A stretch of DNA of 64,000 nucleotides from an uncultured Pirellulaceae bacterium (GTDB taxonomy: Bacteria > Planctomycetota > Planctomycetia > Pirellulales > Pirellulaceae), in contig CALKCK010000007.1 of the NCBI GenBank assembly GCA_938083195.1, positions 1 through 64,000 of the forward strand, written 5' to 3'. The translations under genes were made by a program, and so were the position numbers. The notes beneath the pieces are model-generated. The model was not told where the DNA came from and made no database searches. It saw only the letters and a list, made by a program, of their open reading frames with translations. Below are positions 25,383 through 35,199 of the stretch, one piece after another. Positions within the stretch are counted from its first letter, which is position 1; the number at the start of each line of letters is the position of its first letter.

Positions 25383-25700
25383 TTAAAGCCTGATCGCCAC
25401 TGAAAACACGATCGTGCCAAGTAGGACGCCAAGTAAACTGCCCCACAGAAATCCCTGCGAGCCATTGATCGTGGCACCAACGAGTGCAAAAATCCCGGTG
25501 ACAACCACGCAAAAAATTCCCATCAAAATAGCGTACGAATAATCTGCGATCAGTTCGCCTTTTTCTACTTTGTGTTCAGGCTGCGTTACTTGAATCTTTT
25601 TTGCTTCATCTGCCAATCTATCGACTTCAATAGAGCTGCATTCTTGACAGAGCATATCTCCGTTTTCAATTGGCTTTCGGCAAAGGTTGCAGGGTCTCAT
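25383..25700 (-). CDS. Small zinc-ribbon membrane protein
   Basis: A 105-residue protein. The N-terminus has two Cys pairs (MRPCNLCRKPIENG and MLCQEC) forming a probable zinc ribbon. A charged linker follows, then two hydrophobic segments (YAILMGIFCVVVTGIFALVGA and FLWGSLLGVLLGTIVFSVAI). I do not recognise the family. It is probably a small inner-membrane protein with a cytoplasmic metal-binding head. It sits alone, about 140 bases upstream of the small lipoprotein frame on the same strand. Confidence 0.65.
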   Translation of the reverse strand: MRPCNLCRKPIENGDMLCQECSSIEVDRLADEAKKIQVTQPEHKVEKGELIADYSYAILMGIFCVVVTGIFALVGATINGSQGFLWGSLLGVLLGTIVFSVAIRL

Positions 25701-26098
25701 ATGTGATTAAGATACCGTATTAATTTCTCGAATTGATCGATCGTTCAAGAATTTCCAGTTTTAGAGGAAGCCCCTTAAAACAGACCAACGATCTTAGAAA
25801 CAAGCTTTCTGTTGTTGCTATTCGAGTGGTGGGATAAAATATTGCTGAAAAACCGGCGGCAAATTCTTTGGTTGTTTTTTGTAAACTCACTGAAAACAGT
25901 CTACAAACTATGTTCGGGCCTGCGAGCTGGACGGTAACAAATTCAATTTAAAAGAAACGGTTGGAGCTAATCTAAAGAGCCAACTGGATAAATTAATGGT
26001 TTAACGATTTTGGAATTCCCAAATTGTTGTCCAAGAGAGTCGTCGCAACTTTAAAAAAGCCAAATTCCGATGTTTGTGCCGAATGCCGGCTTCAGATT
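25701..26098. other. Intergenic region between divergent genes
   Basis: About 320-400 bases, depending on the sulfatase start. It should hold divergent promoters for the zinc-ribbon gene (minus) and the sulfatase (plus). I see no clear promoter, hairpin or repeat. Confidence 0.4.
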
Positions 26099-27544
26099 GT
26101 GGATGTTTCAAAAAAAATTGAGGTGTCAGTTTTGCAAATATTAATTACTTATTCAGTGTTGTTGTTCGTTATTTGTTTTGGTTTTATCAACGACGCGAAT
26201 GGTCAAATCAATTCTTCAGCGAAGAATAATTTTCAAACGCCTAATATTGTGTTCATTATCGCCGATGATTGCACGTTCCGCGACATTGGGTGTTATGGGG
26301 GGCAGGCATTTACCCCAAATATTGATCGCCTTTCGACTGAAGGAATGAAATTTAGCAATTGCTTTCAGGCGGCGCCAATGTGTTCGCCCACGCGGCACAA
26401 CATCTATACAGGCTTATATCCAGTCAAAAGCGGCGCCTACCCTAATCACACGCGTGCTTATGACCATATTAAAAGCATCGCGCATTATCTCAAGCCAGTC
26501 GGTTATCGAGTTGTTCAAACAGGAAAGAAGCATTTTAATCCGGCTAAAGTTTTCCCGTTTGAGCACTTTCCAAAAAGTAAGAATAAGTTCCCCGACATAA
26601 CTGCGATCGATAACTTATTTGAGGAGTGCAAGTCTGCGAAAACGCCTTTTTGTCTTTTTGCCTGTTCCAATTCGCCGCATTCGCCATGGACCGAAGGGGA
26701 CGCATCACGATATCCCCCCGACGATATTAAATTGCCCCCATACATTGTCGACACACCTATCTTGAGAAAAAATTTCAGCAATTACCTAGCTGAGGTTACA
26801 CATTTTGATTCAGAGGTTGGCAGTATTTTGGCCTCGCTAAAGCATCATCAATTAGAAGAGAACACATTGGTGATGGTAGTATCCGAACAAGGCAACTCAT
26901 TTCCATTTGCAAAATGGACCTGTTACGACAGTGGTTTGCAATCAGCGATGGTCGTTCGCTTCCCCGGACACATCGAGCCAGGCGTAATGAGTGACGCCTT
27001 AGTTGAATACGTAGACGTTTGTCCAACCTTGGTCGATCTTGCCAATGCCGAGGAAATTGACGGTCTCGACGGAAGAAGTTTCCTGCCGGTGCTCTTGGGA
27101 GACAAAATTAACCACAAGGATTTTGTTTTCGGAATTATGACGACGCGTGGAATCATCAATGGGAGTGAGGCGTACGCCATTCGCTCAGTTCGCGACAAGA
27201 AATACAAATTGATCAAGAATCTAAATTTCGAAACAAAGTTCACTAATGCGTGCTCAAAGTCTGTTTATTTCAAGTCGATGGTGGAAAAGGCGAACCTTGG
27301 TGACAAAGACGCCAAGCGCCTCGTAAACGCCTATCATTATCGACCCAAGATTGAGTTTTTTGACATTCAAACCGACCCGCTCGAACTAAATAATTTAGCT
27401 TCGGATCCGGCGTACCAGTTAGAAATAAACCGCTTGTCGCGAGAACTCGAGAATTGGATGTCCTCTCAAGGTGATGAAGGCGTGGTTACAGAATGGAAGG
27501 CCCACGAGCGGCAGGCACCCAAACGAAAAAGTAAAAAGAAGTGA
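26099..27544 (+). CDS. Secreted sulfatase, sulfamidase/heparan N-sulfatase-like
   Basis: About 482 residues. A signal-like segment (SVLQILITYSVLLFVICFGF) is followed by PNIVFIIADDCTFRDIGCYG (metal-binding start of the sulfatase fold) and the formylglycine motif CSPTRHNIYTGLYP. The 'DDCtfrDIGcYGG' and 'GKKHF' forms resemble SGSH-like sulfatases. The extreme C-terminus is very basic (KRKSKKK). The start is unclear: no ATG precedes the signal, and GTG at 26099 (MDVSKKIEVS) gives the best signal peptide. A TTG at 26024 and a GTG at 26123 are alternatives. It is followed 140 bases later by a ThuA-like gene. Substrate unknown; sulfated glycans are likely. Confidence 0.85.
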   Translation: MDVSKKIEVSVLQILITYSVLLFVICFGFINDANGQINSSAKNNFQTPNIVFIIADDCTFRDIGCYGGQAFTPNIDRLSTEGMKFSNCFQAAPMCSPTRHNIYTGLYPVKSGAYPNHTRAYDHIKSIAHYLKPVGYRVVQTGKKHFNPAKVFPFEHFPKSKNKFPDITAIDNLFEECKSAKTPFCLFACSNSPHSPWTEGDASRYPPDDIKLPPYIVDTPILRKNFSNYLAEVTHFDSEVGSILASLKHHQLEENTLVMVVSEQGNSFPFAKWTCYDSGLQSAMVVRFPGHIEPGVMSDALVEYVDVCPTLVDLANAEEIDGLDGRSFLPVLLGDKINHKDFVFGIMTTRGIINGSEAYAIRSVRDKKYKLIKNLNFETKFTNACSKSVYFKSMVEKANLGDKDAKRLVNAYHYRPKIEFFDIQTDPLELNNLASDPAYQLEINRLSRELENWMSSQGDEGVVTEWKAHERQAPKRKSKKK

Positions 27545-27684
27545 ATCCTCTTAGAGTGAAGCTTGGAAAAGTTGCAATTCCATTCTAAATCAGGCACGTT
27601 GGCAGTCGCGTTTGTTACACTTGATTCCTGCATTAAAATAGAAACTCGTTCACGACCTACTTTGAAACAAATTTGAGAGATCTC

Positions 27685-28797
27685 ATGAAACACGATTGGC
27701 CCCTTAGAACAGCGATATTTCATTTCACCATCCTTTTTTGTTTCGGAATTTCAAGCTTAGTTAATGACTGTTTTGCAGTGGAATCAGGCGTCAATGACGC
27801 GCCGTTAATATATGAAGGTACCACCGGGCTTGGAGCTGGAAAGCATATTGTATTTCTTGCAGGCGACCACGAATACCGATCGGAAGAGACCTTGCCGGCG
27901 TTAGCTAGGATGCTTGCGATTAATCATGGTTTCAAATGTACGGTTTTATTTACCGTGGATCCAGAAACTGGAGAAATTGACCCTGCGGCGGATAATCTTC
28001 CGGGAACGCAGGCATTGGAAACGGCCGATTTGGCAGTGATTTTCTTGAGGTTTAAAAACTTACCTGACGATCAAATGAAGCCAATTGTCGACTATCTCGA
28101 TCGGGGCGGTCCCGTCGTTGGTCTCCGAACGTCCACTCATGCTTTTAAAATTCCATCGGGGCGAAAGTATTCGAAATTCGATTACCAATTTAAGGGCGAT
28201 GACTATCAACGTGGTTTCGGTAGGCAAGTGCTTGGCGAATCTTGGTCAGGTCACTACGGCAAAAATCATGTAATGGCTACACGATTGGACATTCCTGCTG
28301 AAGCAAAAGCTCACCCAATCATGACCGGTGTCGAGAACCCATGGGCACAGTCTGGAGGGTATTGGACGGAACCCGTCGATGGTTCCGTCGTGTTGGCGTA
28401 CGCACAACCTTTAGAAAACATGTCTCCTGATTCAAATCCGGCGAAAGACAAAAAACCTTGCCCTGGAGTATGGATTCGCAAATACTCCAGCCAAGACGGC
28501 AAAAATGATGGACGTGTTTTTACGACCACTTACGGGGCTTCAGAAGATATTTTAGACGATGATTTCAGGCGAATGATGATTAATGCGTGTCTTTGGTCTA
28601 TCGGCATGGAGTCCAAGATCACAGATAAACTGAACATTGAATTTGTTGGGGACTACCTACCTGCGACCTACAAATTTGGCGGCCACCGACGCAATGTAAA
28701 GCCATTGGATCTTGCGGACATTAAGGTGCCGATTATGTCCTCAGACAAACCAATCGTGGTTCCAGAACGAAAAAAGAAAAAGAATAAAAATAAATAA
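27685..28797 (+). CDS. Secreted ThuA-like protein
   Basis: About 370 residues. An N-terminal signal peptide (HFTILFCFGISSLVNDCFA) precedes a ThuA/glutamine-amidotransferase-like fold: GKHIVFLAGDHEYRSEETLP, LETADLAVIFLRF, DYLDRGGPVVGLRTSTHAF and a late VFTTTYGASEDILDDDFRR. ThuA domains are linked to sugar metabolism (trehalose utilisation) and are numerous and secreted in planctomycetes; their activity is poorly defined. The basic C-terminus ends in a Lys-rich run. The ATG at 27685 follows a GAGAG ribosome site; the TTG at 27673 is less likely. The neighbouring sulfatase suggests a role in polysaccharide use (inference). Confidence 0.85.
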   Translation: MKHDWPLRTAIFHFTILFCFGISSLVNDCFAVESGVNDAPLIYEGTTGLGAGKHIVFLAGDHEYRSEETLPALARMLAINHGFKCTVLFTVDPETGEIDPAADNLPGTQALETADLAVIFLRFKNLPDDQMKPIVDYLDRGGPVVGLRTSTHAFKIPSGRKYSKFDYQFKGDDYQRGFGRQVLGESWSGHYGKNHVMATRLDIPAEAKAHPIMTGVENPWAQSGGYWTEPVDGSVVLAYAQPLENMSPDSNPAKDKKPCPGVWIRKYSSQDGKNDGRVFTTTYGASEDILDDDFRRMMINACLWSIGMESKITDKLNIEFVGDYLPATYKFGGHRRNVKPLDLADIKVPIMSSDKPIVVPERKKKKNKNK

Positions 28798-28955
28798 TGA
28801 GTGGGATCGCTGCCTGCTGGAATCCCGAAGTCAATTGTTTCCGACCATGAATGTCCAAACGTTGACTTTCGATGATGCTTTCCCCAAGACTTCCAGTTCC
28901 CGTTTTAATTTCCATTGACTCCGCGATTACTTTTTTGATTCGAGAAAGCTTGGCT

Positions 28956-30887
28956 ATGAAGGAATTGTTTTTTATCTTAGCGATTTGCACCAGTTGTATT
29001 GCAAGCGATTATGTCCATGCTCAACCGGGGAGACGAGGCGGTCCTACGGGGCCTCGGATTGAACCAGAGAATCTTGAATTCGATCTTGGTGTCGCAAAAA
29101 TTGAAACGAGAGACTTGTTTGAGAGACTTTCCTACCAGGGACCAGAAGTCTCGAGGGATGCGTATCTTGCCAATCTTGAGTTTGTGAAATTCATCATCGA
29201 CAAAGAGGACCCTCGTGATCACAAAGTCTATTTCATGAACACCCAGAATCACCGAGCACACCCTCCCTATATGAGACTCGTTGGAATCAATAGTCGAGAG
29301 CGGGGGGCGATCACTTATATGCCTCGACTGACCAGTCCGGATGGGACTCCAGGGTTGTATATCATCGATTTCCAGCCAAACGACTCGTATTCCTTTGAAG
29401 ATATCGATCGGATATTAAAGATATTGACTCTTCAAATGCCTTTGCTCGAAGGGAAGGTCGCATTCCATCCTCTCAATGGGAATTTAAGGCAATATGAGTC
29501 GGAGAAAGACAAATATAAAAACGGAGGCGTTGCGGTTTATCTTGATTCGGACATTTATAAAAACATATCCTTTCTTCCACTAAACATCGCGAGTGGATTT
29601 GGAAAGCTGCGTGTCTATGACAATGAGATGAGATCTTCGCCTCGCGACATTTTAATTTGTCCGACGCTACCTAATGAAATGCCGCGGGTTGCCGGCGTAA
29701 TTACTGAAACACGACAAACGCCATTATCACATGTCAATCTTCGGGCAATTCAGGATAAGGTGCCAAACGCATTCATCAAAGATGCGAGGAAGTTATCCGA
29801 CATTTCTTCGTTAATTGGGAAAGAGATTTTTTACGAAGTCACGAGTCAGGGTTACCGAGTCAGGTTGGCGAGCGACTCAGAAATCGAAAAACACTTCGAA
29901 GCCTTGCGTCCTTCAAAAGCGCAGTTTCCGAAACGCGATCTCAGTTCGACTAAAATCATTCCGCTGGACGAGGCAAATTTCCTTGATGCGTCTCGTTACG
30001 GGGCCAAGGCAGCCAACCTTGCGGAAATGAAAAAATTCAAGTTGAAGAAAGGGGTCTTGCCTGATGGATTTGTGATGCCTTTCTATTTTTACGATGAATT
30101 CATGAAGCACAATGGACTCTATAAAGCGTTTGATGAGTTAGCCGAGGACGATAAATTTAATACAGATTCGAAAATTCGCGCTGAAGCTCTTGAGAAATTT
30201 CGGAATCAGATTAACTCTGCTGAAATGCCGCCGTGGATGATGGAACAAATTTCGACATTGCAAAATGAGTTTCCTGCGGGGACGGCAATCCGGTGCCGTT
30301 CAAGTACCAATAATGAAGATCTGGATGGGTTTAGTGGAGCCGGCCTTTACGACTCGTTTACCCACAACCCAAGCGAGGGCCACCTTGCAAAATCTGTTAA
30401 ACAGGTTTTCGCAAGTCTTTGGAATTTTCGAGCTTACGAGGAGCGTGCCTTTTTTCTCATTGACCATAAACAAACTGCGATGGGGGTCCTGTTCCATCCG
30501 AATTTTAAAGGGGAGCAAGCCAATGGAGTTGCCGTTACCAGTGACGTGTTATACGGAACTGAAGGTAACTATTATCTGAATCTCCAGCCAGGAGAGGATT
30601 TGGTTACCAATCCGACAGCTGAGTCCTCGCCGGAAGAAACACTTCTTGCGTGGTGGGAGCGAGACGGTCAGCAGATGATTCGATCATCGAATCCAGATTC
30701 ACCTAATAAATCGCTTTTAGATTCTGATCAGCAAAATGAGTTGAGGGAAGCTTTGGGGCGGATTCACTTTAACTTTGAAAAGTTATATGGGAAAACCCAG
30801 ACGTCCCCGTTTGCGATGGAGATTGAATTTAAAATTACAAAAGACGGAAAGCTAGTGATTAAACAGGCTCGTCCCTGGGTGTTTTAG
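28956..30887 (+). CDS. Exported PEP/pyruvate-binding (dikinase-like) protein
   Basis: About 643 residues. A signal peptide (MKELFFILAICTSCIASDYV) precedes a region without a recognised domain. Then comes a swivelling phosphohistidine-type domain (PRVAGVITETRQTPLSHVNL, with the His in TPLSH), followed by a PPDK/PEP-synthase N-terminal ATP-grasp domain: YGAKAANLAEMKKF, AIRCRSSTNNEDLDGFSGAG, SLWNFRAYEERAFF and the end VIKQARPWVF. The His domain preceding the ATP-grasp domain reverses the order of PEP synthase. ATP is not expected outside the cytoplasm, so an exported dikinase is puzzling; the signal may be an uncleaved anchor, or the domain may bind something else. The ATG at 28956 is preferred over 28872 because it starts the signal peptide. 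Confidence 0.8.
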   Translation: MKELFFILAICTSCIASDYVHAQPGRRGGPTGPRIEPENLEFDLGVAKIETRDLFERLSYQGPEVSRDAYLANLEFVKFIIDKEDPRDHKVYFMNTQNHRAHPPYMRLVGINSRERGAITYMPRLTSPDGTPGLYIIDFQPNDSYSFEDIDRILKILTLQMPLLEGKVAFHPLNGNLRQYESEKDKYKNGGVAVYLDSDIYKNISFLPLNIASGFGKLRVYDNEMRSSPRDILICPTLPNEMPRVAGVITETRQTPLSHVNLRAIQDKVPNAFIKDARKLSDISSLIGKEIFYEVTSQGYRVRLASDSEIEKHFEALRPSKAQFPKRDLSSTKIIPLDEANFLDASRYGAKAANLAEMKKFKLKKGVLPDGFVMPFYFYDEFMKHNGLYKAFDELAEDDKFNTDSKIRAEALEKFRNQINSAEMPPWMMEQISTLQNEFPAGTAIRCRSSTNNEDLDGFSGAGLYDSFTHNPSEGHLAKSVKQVFASLWNFRAYEERAFFLIDHKQTAMGVLFHPNFKGEQANGVAVTSDVLYGTEGNYYLNLQPGEDLVTNPTAESSPEETLLAWWERDGQQMIRSSNPDSPNKSLLDSDQQNELREALGRIHFNFEKLYGKTQTSPFAMEIEFKITKDGKLVIKQARPWVF

Positions 30888-31162
30888 GGGCCGTACGAAC
30901 GTCAAGTATTTGATTCCGTCTTTTTAAAAACAGCCCGTACGTCGAATCGCCAACATTTGTGCGAAACGAGGTCTCGTTTTTCAATATCAAACTAACTTAG
31001 TTGGATTATTAAAAGCCACACATCTTTGTCTTAGTTGGGGAATCTCAGATTCCGAAACGGACGGCAATAAGATGGTGTAAAAAAGCCTAAATCGCGTTAT
31101 ATTGTTGGAACGTGGTAAAGTGCCACTGATCGCTTTGATTTTCCCTTCAACCAGGTTCTCCA

Positions 31163-33274
31163 ATGAAATTGCCACCCAAAGTTTTACTGCTACTGTTGGT
31201 CACGATTCTTTTCGGCTCGATCGCTGAGTCAAATGACACCGCCTGGGGCCAGTCGCCCGCGAAAAGAATGACCCCTGAATTATTATGGAAACTTGGACGA
31301 CTAGGAGAAGCTGTTCCCTCTCCAGACGGGACTCAGGTAGCCTTTACGGTAAGGCGTTATGAGTTAGCAGAAGACAAAGGCAGTTCCAATCTTTTTATTA
31401 TGAATACCGCTGACAACACCAAAGTGGTCGCGTTAGAAAAATGGGCTTCGATTGGCTCAATCGACTGGATAGACAACGGATCTGGCAATCATCTGTTTTT
31501 TGAAGGAATTAATCCCAATGACGCTGCCAGTTCAAACCAAGCCTGGTCAATGGAGTCTAAGACTCACGAATTAAAACAGTTAACTTCGATTGACGGCGGG
31601 ATTTCTAATTTTAAAGTGGCACCGACAGGTGAAAAAATTGCCTTCACACTCGACATTAAACTCGATCAAGAACCCAACGAGATCTACACCGACCTCCCAA
31701 AAGCTGATGCAAGAATCATTGACCAGCTAATGTTTAGGCATTGGAATGGTTGGCACGATTATCGCTATACCCATTTGCATGTAAGTGTGTTGGGAAAAGA
31801 TGGAACTGCGAAACCGCCAATCGATTTGATGGCCGGTCGAAAAGCTGACTGTCCAGTTCCTCCATTTGGCGGAACAGAGCAATTCAGTTGGTCGCCCGAC
31901 GGGAACGAAATTGCATTCACCATGAAGGACGTTGATAAGTGGGAAGAATCAACCAATAGCGATGTATACGTGATTGCAGCCGATGGAACAGGAGAGTTAA
32001 CCAATATCACCAAAGAGGGTCTAGGTTATGACAACAACCCAGTCTACTCTCCCAACGGGAAACTACTTGCTTATAGTTCGATGGAAAGAGCGGGGTTTGA
32101 GGCCGATCGCAATCGAATCATGGTTTACAATCGAAAGCGCGGATCTACGAAAGAAATCACCAAAGGTCTTGATCAAAATGCCAACGGTCCGGTTTGGAAA
32201 AGTGATTCCAAATCCATGATTTTTGATTCTGAGCGTGATGGTACAACACAGCTATTTGAAATCACAGTCAAAGGGCAAACGCTAGAACAACTAACCGATG
32301 GTTGGTTCAACTGGCACTTTTTTGGTGAACAGAATTCCGCGGACGCTGGAAACCAAAAACTAATCGTCTCTCGAACCAATATGCTTCGTCCGGCTGAGAT
32401 CTACTCGGTTGACCAAAAGAAAGCTACCAAACTGACGGGAATCAATGATGCGATTTTTGCAAATCTAGAGCTCCCAACAATCGAACAACGATTTGTTAAA
32501 GCGACCGACGGTAAATCGATTCAATGCTGGGTCATCAATCCTCCCGGTTTTGATTCTAAATCGGACAAAAAATGGCCCATGCTGACCTACTGCCAAGGCG
32601 GGCCTCAGGGGCAAATTGGCCAGTGGTTTTCTTATCGGTGGAATTTTCACCTGATGGCTGCCAATGGCTATGTAGTCGTAGCCCCCAACCGGCGTGGTCT
32701 ACCAGGATTCGGTCGGGAATGGAACGATCAGATTAGCGGTGATTGGGGCGGACAAGCAATGAAAGATATTCTCTCAGCTACTGACGCAATGACGGCTGAG
32801 AAGTTCATTGATAAAGAACATGTTGCTGCGATTGGCGCGAGCTTTGGTGGATACACAGTTTATTGGCTAATGGGCAACAGTGCCGATCGATTCTGTTCAA
32901 TGATCGCACACTGTGGAGTTTTCAATTTGGAATCGATGTACGGTTCCACCGAAGAGTTATTCTTTGTGAATTGGGACCTCGGTGGCCCCTACTGGAAGGA
33001 TGAAGAAATTTTGAGTAAATATCAGAAGTTCTCACCGCACCGATTTGTTAAAGAATGGACGACCCCTTTGTTGGTGATCCATGGTCAGAAAGATTTTCGT
33101 GTTCCAGTCACCCAGGGGATGGAGGCGTTTACAGCAGCTCAAGTCCAGGACGTACCCTCTCGATTCCTGTATTTCCCCGAAGAAGGTCACTGGGTGATGC
33201 GACCTCAAAATGGAGTTTTGTGGCATCGAATTTTCTTTGATTGGCTCAATCGTTACTGCAAAGATGGCAAATAG
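31163..33274 (+). CDS. Secreted S9-family prolyl oligopeptidase-like peptidase
   Basis: A 703-residue serine peptidase (dipeptidyl aminopeptidase/acylaminoacyl peptidase type). A signal peptide (PPKVLLLLLVTILFGSIAES) leads to a beta-propeller of WD/TolB-like blades (FSWSPDGNEIAF, PVYSPNGKLLAYSS). The C-terminal alpha/beta hydrolase carries the nucleophile in AAIGASFGGYTVYW, the Asp in VIHGQKDFRVP and the His in EEGHWVMRPQN, so the triad is complete. Propeller plus hydrolase and the length are normal for S9. It degrades peptides in the periplasm or outside the cell. A strong terminator follows its stop. Confidence 0.93.
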   Translation: MKLPPKVLLLLLVTILFGSIAESNDTAWGQSPAKRMTPELLWKLGRLGEAVPSPDGTQVAFTVRRYELAEDKGSSNLFIMNTADNTKVVALEKWASIGSIDWIDNGSGNHLFFEGINPNDAASSNQAWSMESKTHELKQLTSIDGGISNFKVAPTGEKIAFTLDIKLDQEPNEIYTDLPKADARIIDQLMFRHWNGWHDYRYTHLHVSVLGKDGTAKPPIDLMAGRKADCPVPPFGGTEQFSWSPDGNEIAFTMKDVDKWEESTNSDVYVIAADGTGELTNITKEGLGYDNNPVYSPNGKLLAYSSMERAGFEADRNRIMVYNRKRGSTKEITKGLDQNANGPVWKSDSKSMIFDSERDGTTQLFEITVKGQTLEQLTDGWFNWHFFGEQNSADAGNQKLIVSRTNMLRPAEIYSVDQKKATKLTGINDAIFANLELPTIEQRFVKATDGKSIQCWVINPPGFDSKSDKKWPMLTYCQGGPQGQIGQWFSYRWNFHLMAANGYVVVAPNRRGLPGFGREWNDQISGDWGGQAMKDILSATDAMTAEKFIDKEHVAAIGASFGGYTVYWLMGNSADRFCSMIAHCGVFNLESMYGSTEELFFVNWDLGGPYWKDEEILSKYQKFSPHRFVKEWTTPLLVIHGQKDFRVPVTQGMEAFTAAQVQDVPSRFLYFPEEGHWVMRPQNGVLWHRIFFDWLNRYCKDGK

Positions 33275-33286
33275 ATTTCGCAATGG

Positions 33287-33327
33287 AAGACCACAGCAAG
33301 GTTTAGTTTGTTGTGGTCTTTTTTTTG
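33287..33327 (+). terminator. Rho-independent terminator after the S9 peptidase gene
   Basis: Arms 33287-33299 and 33308-33320 form a 13-base-pair stem (one G-T pair) with an 8-base loop, followed by a run of T. A classic intrinsic terminator. Confidence 0.9.
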
Positions 33328-33358
33328 ATTTTGTACCCTAGAGAATGCTTCACCAACT

Positions 33359-33685
33359 ATGAGATTGAACTCCACAAGTGCTCAACTTCTGTTGCTTGAT
33401 TGTGTTGGCGATCAAATTTGGGATGAACAGACGTGCAAAAAACATGGGATTCCACAAACCTGGTTCGATGAGTTAGTTGATAATTACGAATCAGGGTTCG
33501 ATAGTGATCGAAACACGATCTACGTAAATGAACACGTCGTCAATCAATACCGTGGTGTTTCTGATTTACACATTGCCTTGAAACTCGCCGAATTTCTTGG
33601 AATCGACTGGAAGAGAGCCACCAGTTCGACGTTAGGTCGGCGAGCACAGGTCGCGGCGATTAAAGCTGAGCTGGACGAGTTATAA
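33359..33685 (+). CDS. Hypothetical protein, 108 residues
   Basis: A soluble, acidic protein starting MRLNSTSAQLLLLDCVGD, with no signal peptide or membrane segment. It has an alternating helical pattern and ends in a helix (AQVAAIKAELDEL). I do not recognise the family. It is isolated between a terminator and an oxidoreductase gene on the same strand. The length of the open frame, its codon use and the position after a terminator support a real gene. Confidence 0.6.
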   Translation: MRLNSTSAQLLLLDCVGDQIWDEQTCKKHGIPQTWFDELVDNYESGFDSDRNTIYVNEHVVNQYRGVSDLHIALKLAEFLGIDWKRATSSTLGRRAQVAAIKAELDEL

Positions 33686-33829
33686 AACCCAAGGCTTGGA
33701 CTGCAATCAATTCAAAACACAGCATAGATACACAATTCGGATCTGTTACCGTTGAATTCGGTATCTTTAAAAAACTGAAATTTTCGAAAACCCTAAAAAT
33801 ATTAGATCTACTAAGTGGAGTTAAACAAA

Positions 33830-34942
33830 ATGAATTCTCAATCTGTTCCAAAAATGTGCCGCTGGGGAATCATGAGCACAGCAACCATCGGTCAAAAAAA
33901 TTGGCAAGCGATTAAACTGTCAGGCAACGGAACGCTGACAGCAGTCGCCAGTCGCAATTTGGCGAGTAGTGAAAATTTTATTAATCAGCTGCAGGCGTCT
34001 GCGCCTTTCGAGACAACCCCTCAGGCAATTGAGGGCTATCAAGCACTTCTTGATTCACCAGAGATTGACGCAGTCTACATTCCGCTGCCGACGGGGATGA
34101 GGCGTGAGTGGGTGATTAAAGCGGCGGAAGCTGGCAAACATGTTCTGTGCGAGAAACCCTGTGCATCGAGTTATGCCGAGCTACAAGACATGGTCGCGGC
34201 CTGTCGGAAGAACAACGTTCAATTCATGGACGGTATTATGTACATGCACGGTCCTAGACTAAAATCGATTAGAGATGCGATCGACACAAAAATTGGGAAA
34301 ATCAAGCGAATTGCGACTCAGTTTAGTTTCTTCGGCGACCAAGAATTTGACGAGGGAAACATTCGTACCAACAGTGAGCTGGAGCCTTTTGGTTGCCTCG
34401 GCGACTTGGGATGGTACACCATTCGGTTTGCACTCTGGGCGATGAACTACCAATTGCCAAAGCAGGTTTATGGTCGAATGATTTCTTCATACAAACGAGA
34501 AGACAGTCCCAATGCCGTGCCCATGGAAATTGAATGCGGGCTTCAATTCGAAGATGGGGTCACGTCATCGTTCTACAACAGTTTTTTGACTGGGCATCAA
34601 CAATGGGCTCATGTTTCAGGTACCGAAGGAAGCGTTTATGTTCCTGATTTTGTCCTGCCCTATGAAGGCAAAGAGGCCAAGTTCTCGATCTTCAAGCCAG
34701 AATTCATAGTGAACGATTGTGATTTTGCCATGGTCGAAAACCGTGAAGAAGTCGTTGTCGAGGAATCTGGAAACAGCGCGACAAACTCCCAGGAAACCCA
34801 CCTTTTCCGAAATTTCGCTGAGATCGTCTTGTCTGGACAAACGGATGATCATTGGAGCGAGGCTGCCTTGATGACACAACGTGTCATGGATGCGTGCAAA
34901 ACATCTGCGGAAAACGGCGGTGTCGCCATTGACCTCTGCTAG
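33830..34942 (+). CDS. Gfo/Idh/MocA-family oxidoreductase
   Basis: About 370 residues. An N-terminal Rossmann fold (CRWGIMSTATIGQKNWQAIK, NAD(P)-binding glycine/Ala pattern) with the VAVASRN-like second strand is followed by the catalytic block YIPLPTGMRREWVIKAAEAG, then HVLCEKPCASS (the EKP lysine). The C-terminal alpha/beta domain contains GDLGWYTIRFALW. These enzymes oxidise or reduce sugars and sugar derivatives with NAD(P). No signal peptide, so cytoplasmic. The ATG at 33830 has a good GGAG ribosome site with 8-base spacing. Substrate unknown; planctomycetes carry many paralogues. Confidence 0.9.
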   Translation: MNSQSVPKMCRWGIMSTATIGQKNWQAIKLSGNGTLTAVASRNLASSENFINQLQASAPFETTPQAIEGYQALLDSPEIDAVYIPLPTGMRREWVIKAAEAGKHVLCEKPCASSYAELQDMVAACRKNNVQFMDGIMYMHGPRLKSIRDAIDTKIGKIKRIATQFSFFGDQEFDEGNIRTNSELEPFGCLGDLGWYTIRFALWAMNYQLPKQVYGRMISSYKREDSPNAVPMEIECGLQFEDGVTSSFYNSFLTGHQQWAHVSGTEGSVYVPDFVLPYEGKEAKFSIFKPEFIVNDCDFAMVENREEVVVEESGNSATNSQETHLFRNFAEIVLSGQTDDHWSEAALMTQRVMDACKTSAENGGVAIDLC

Positions 34943-35199
34943 CGTTTTGAATAGCGGTGCGGTTACATCCCTTCGGCAACGATTCTGACTCCAATTGGCA
35001 GTGATCCACGTTCTTATTTATTCAAATTACCTCTTCGATTTTGTTTAGCCAATTTTGTTTAATTCGAGCGTAACCTCGCAACCGATTCTAAAGACAGTTA
35101 CGTCTGGTTGGCTTGGGGCATATTAATAACCTGATTGTTTTCGATTTGAACACATTGTGTTTGTCGAAACAGGTTCGTGGTTGCCCTTGAAAGGCAAAT

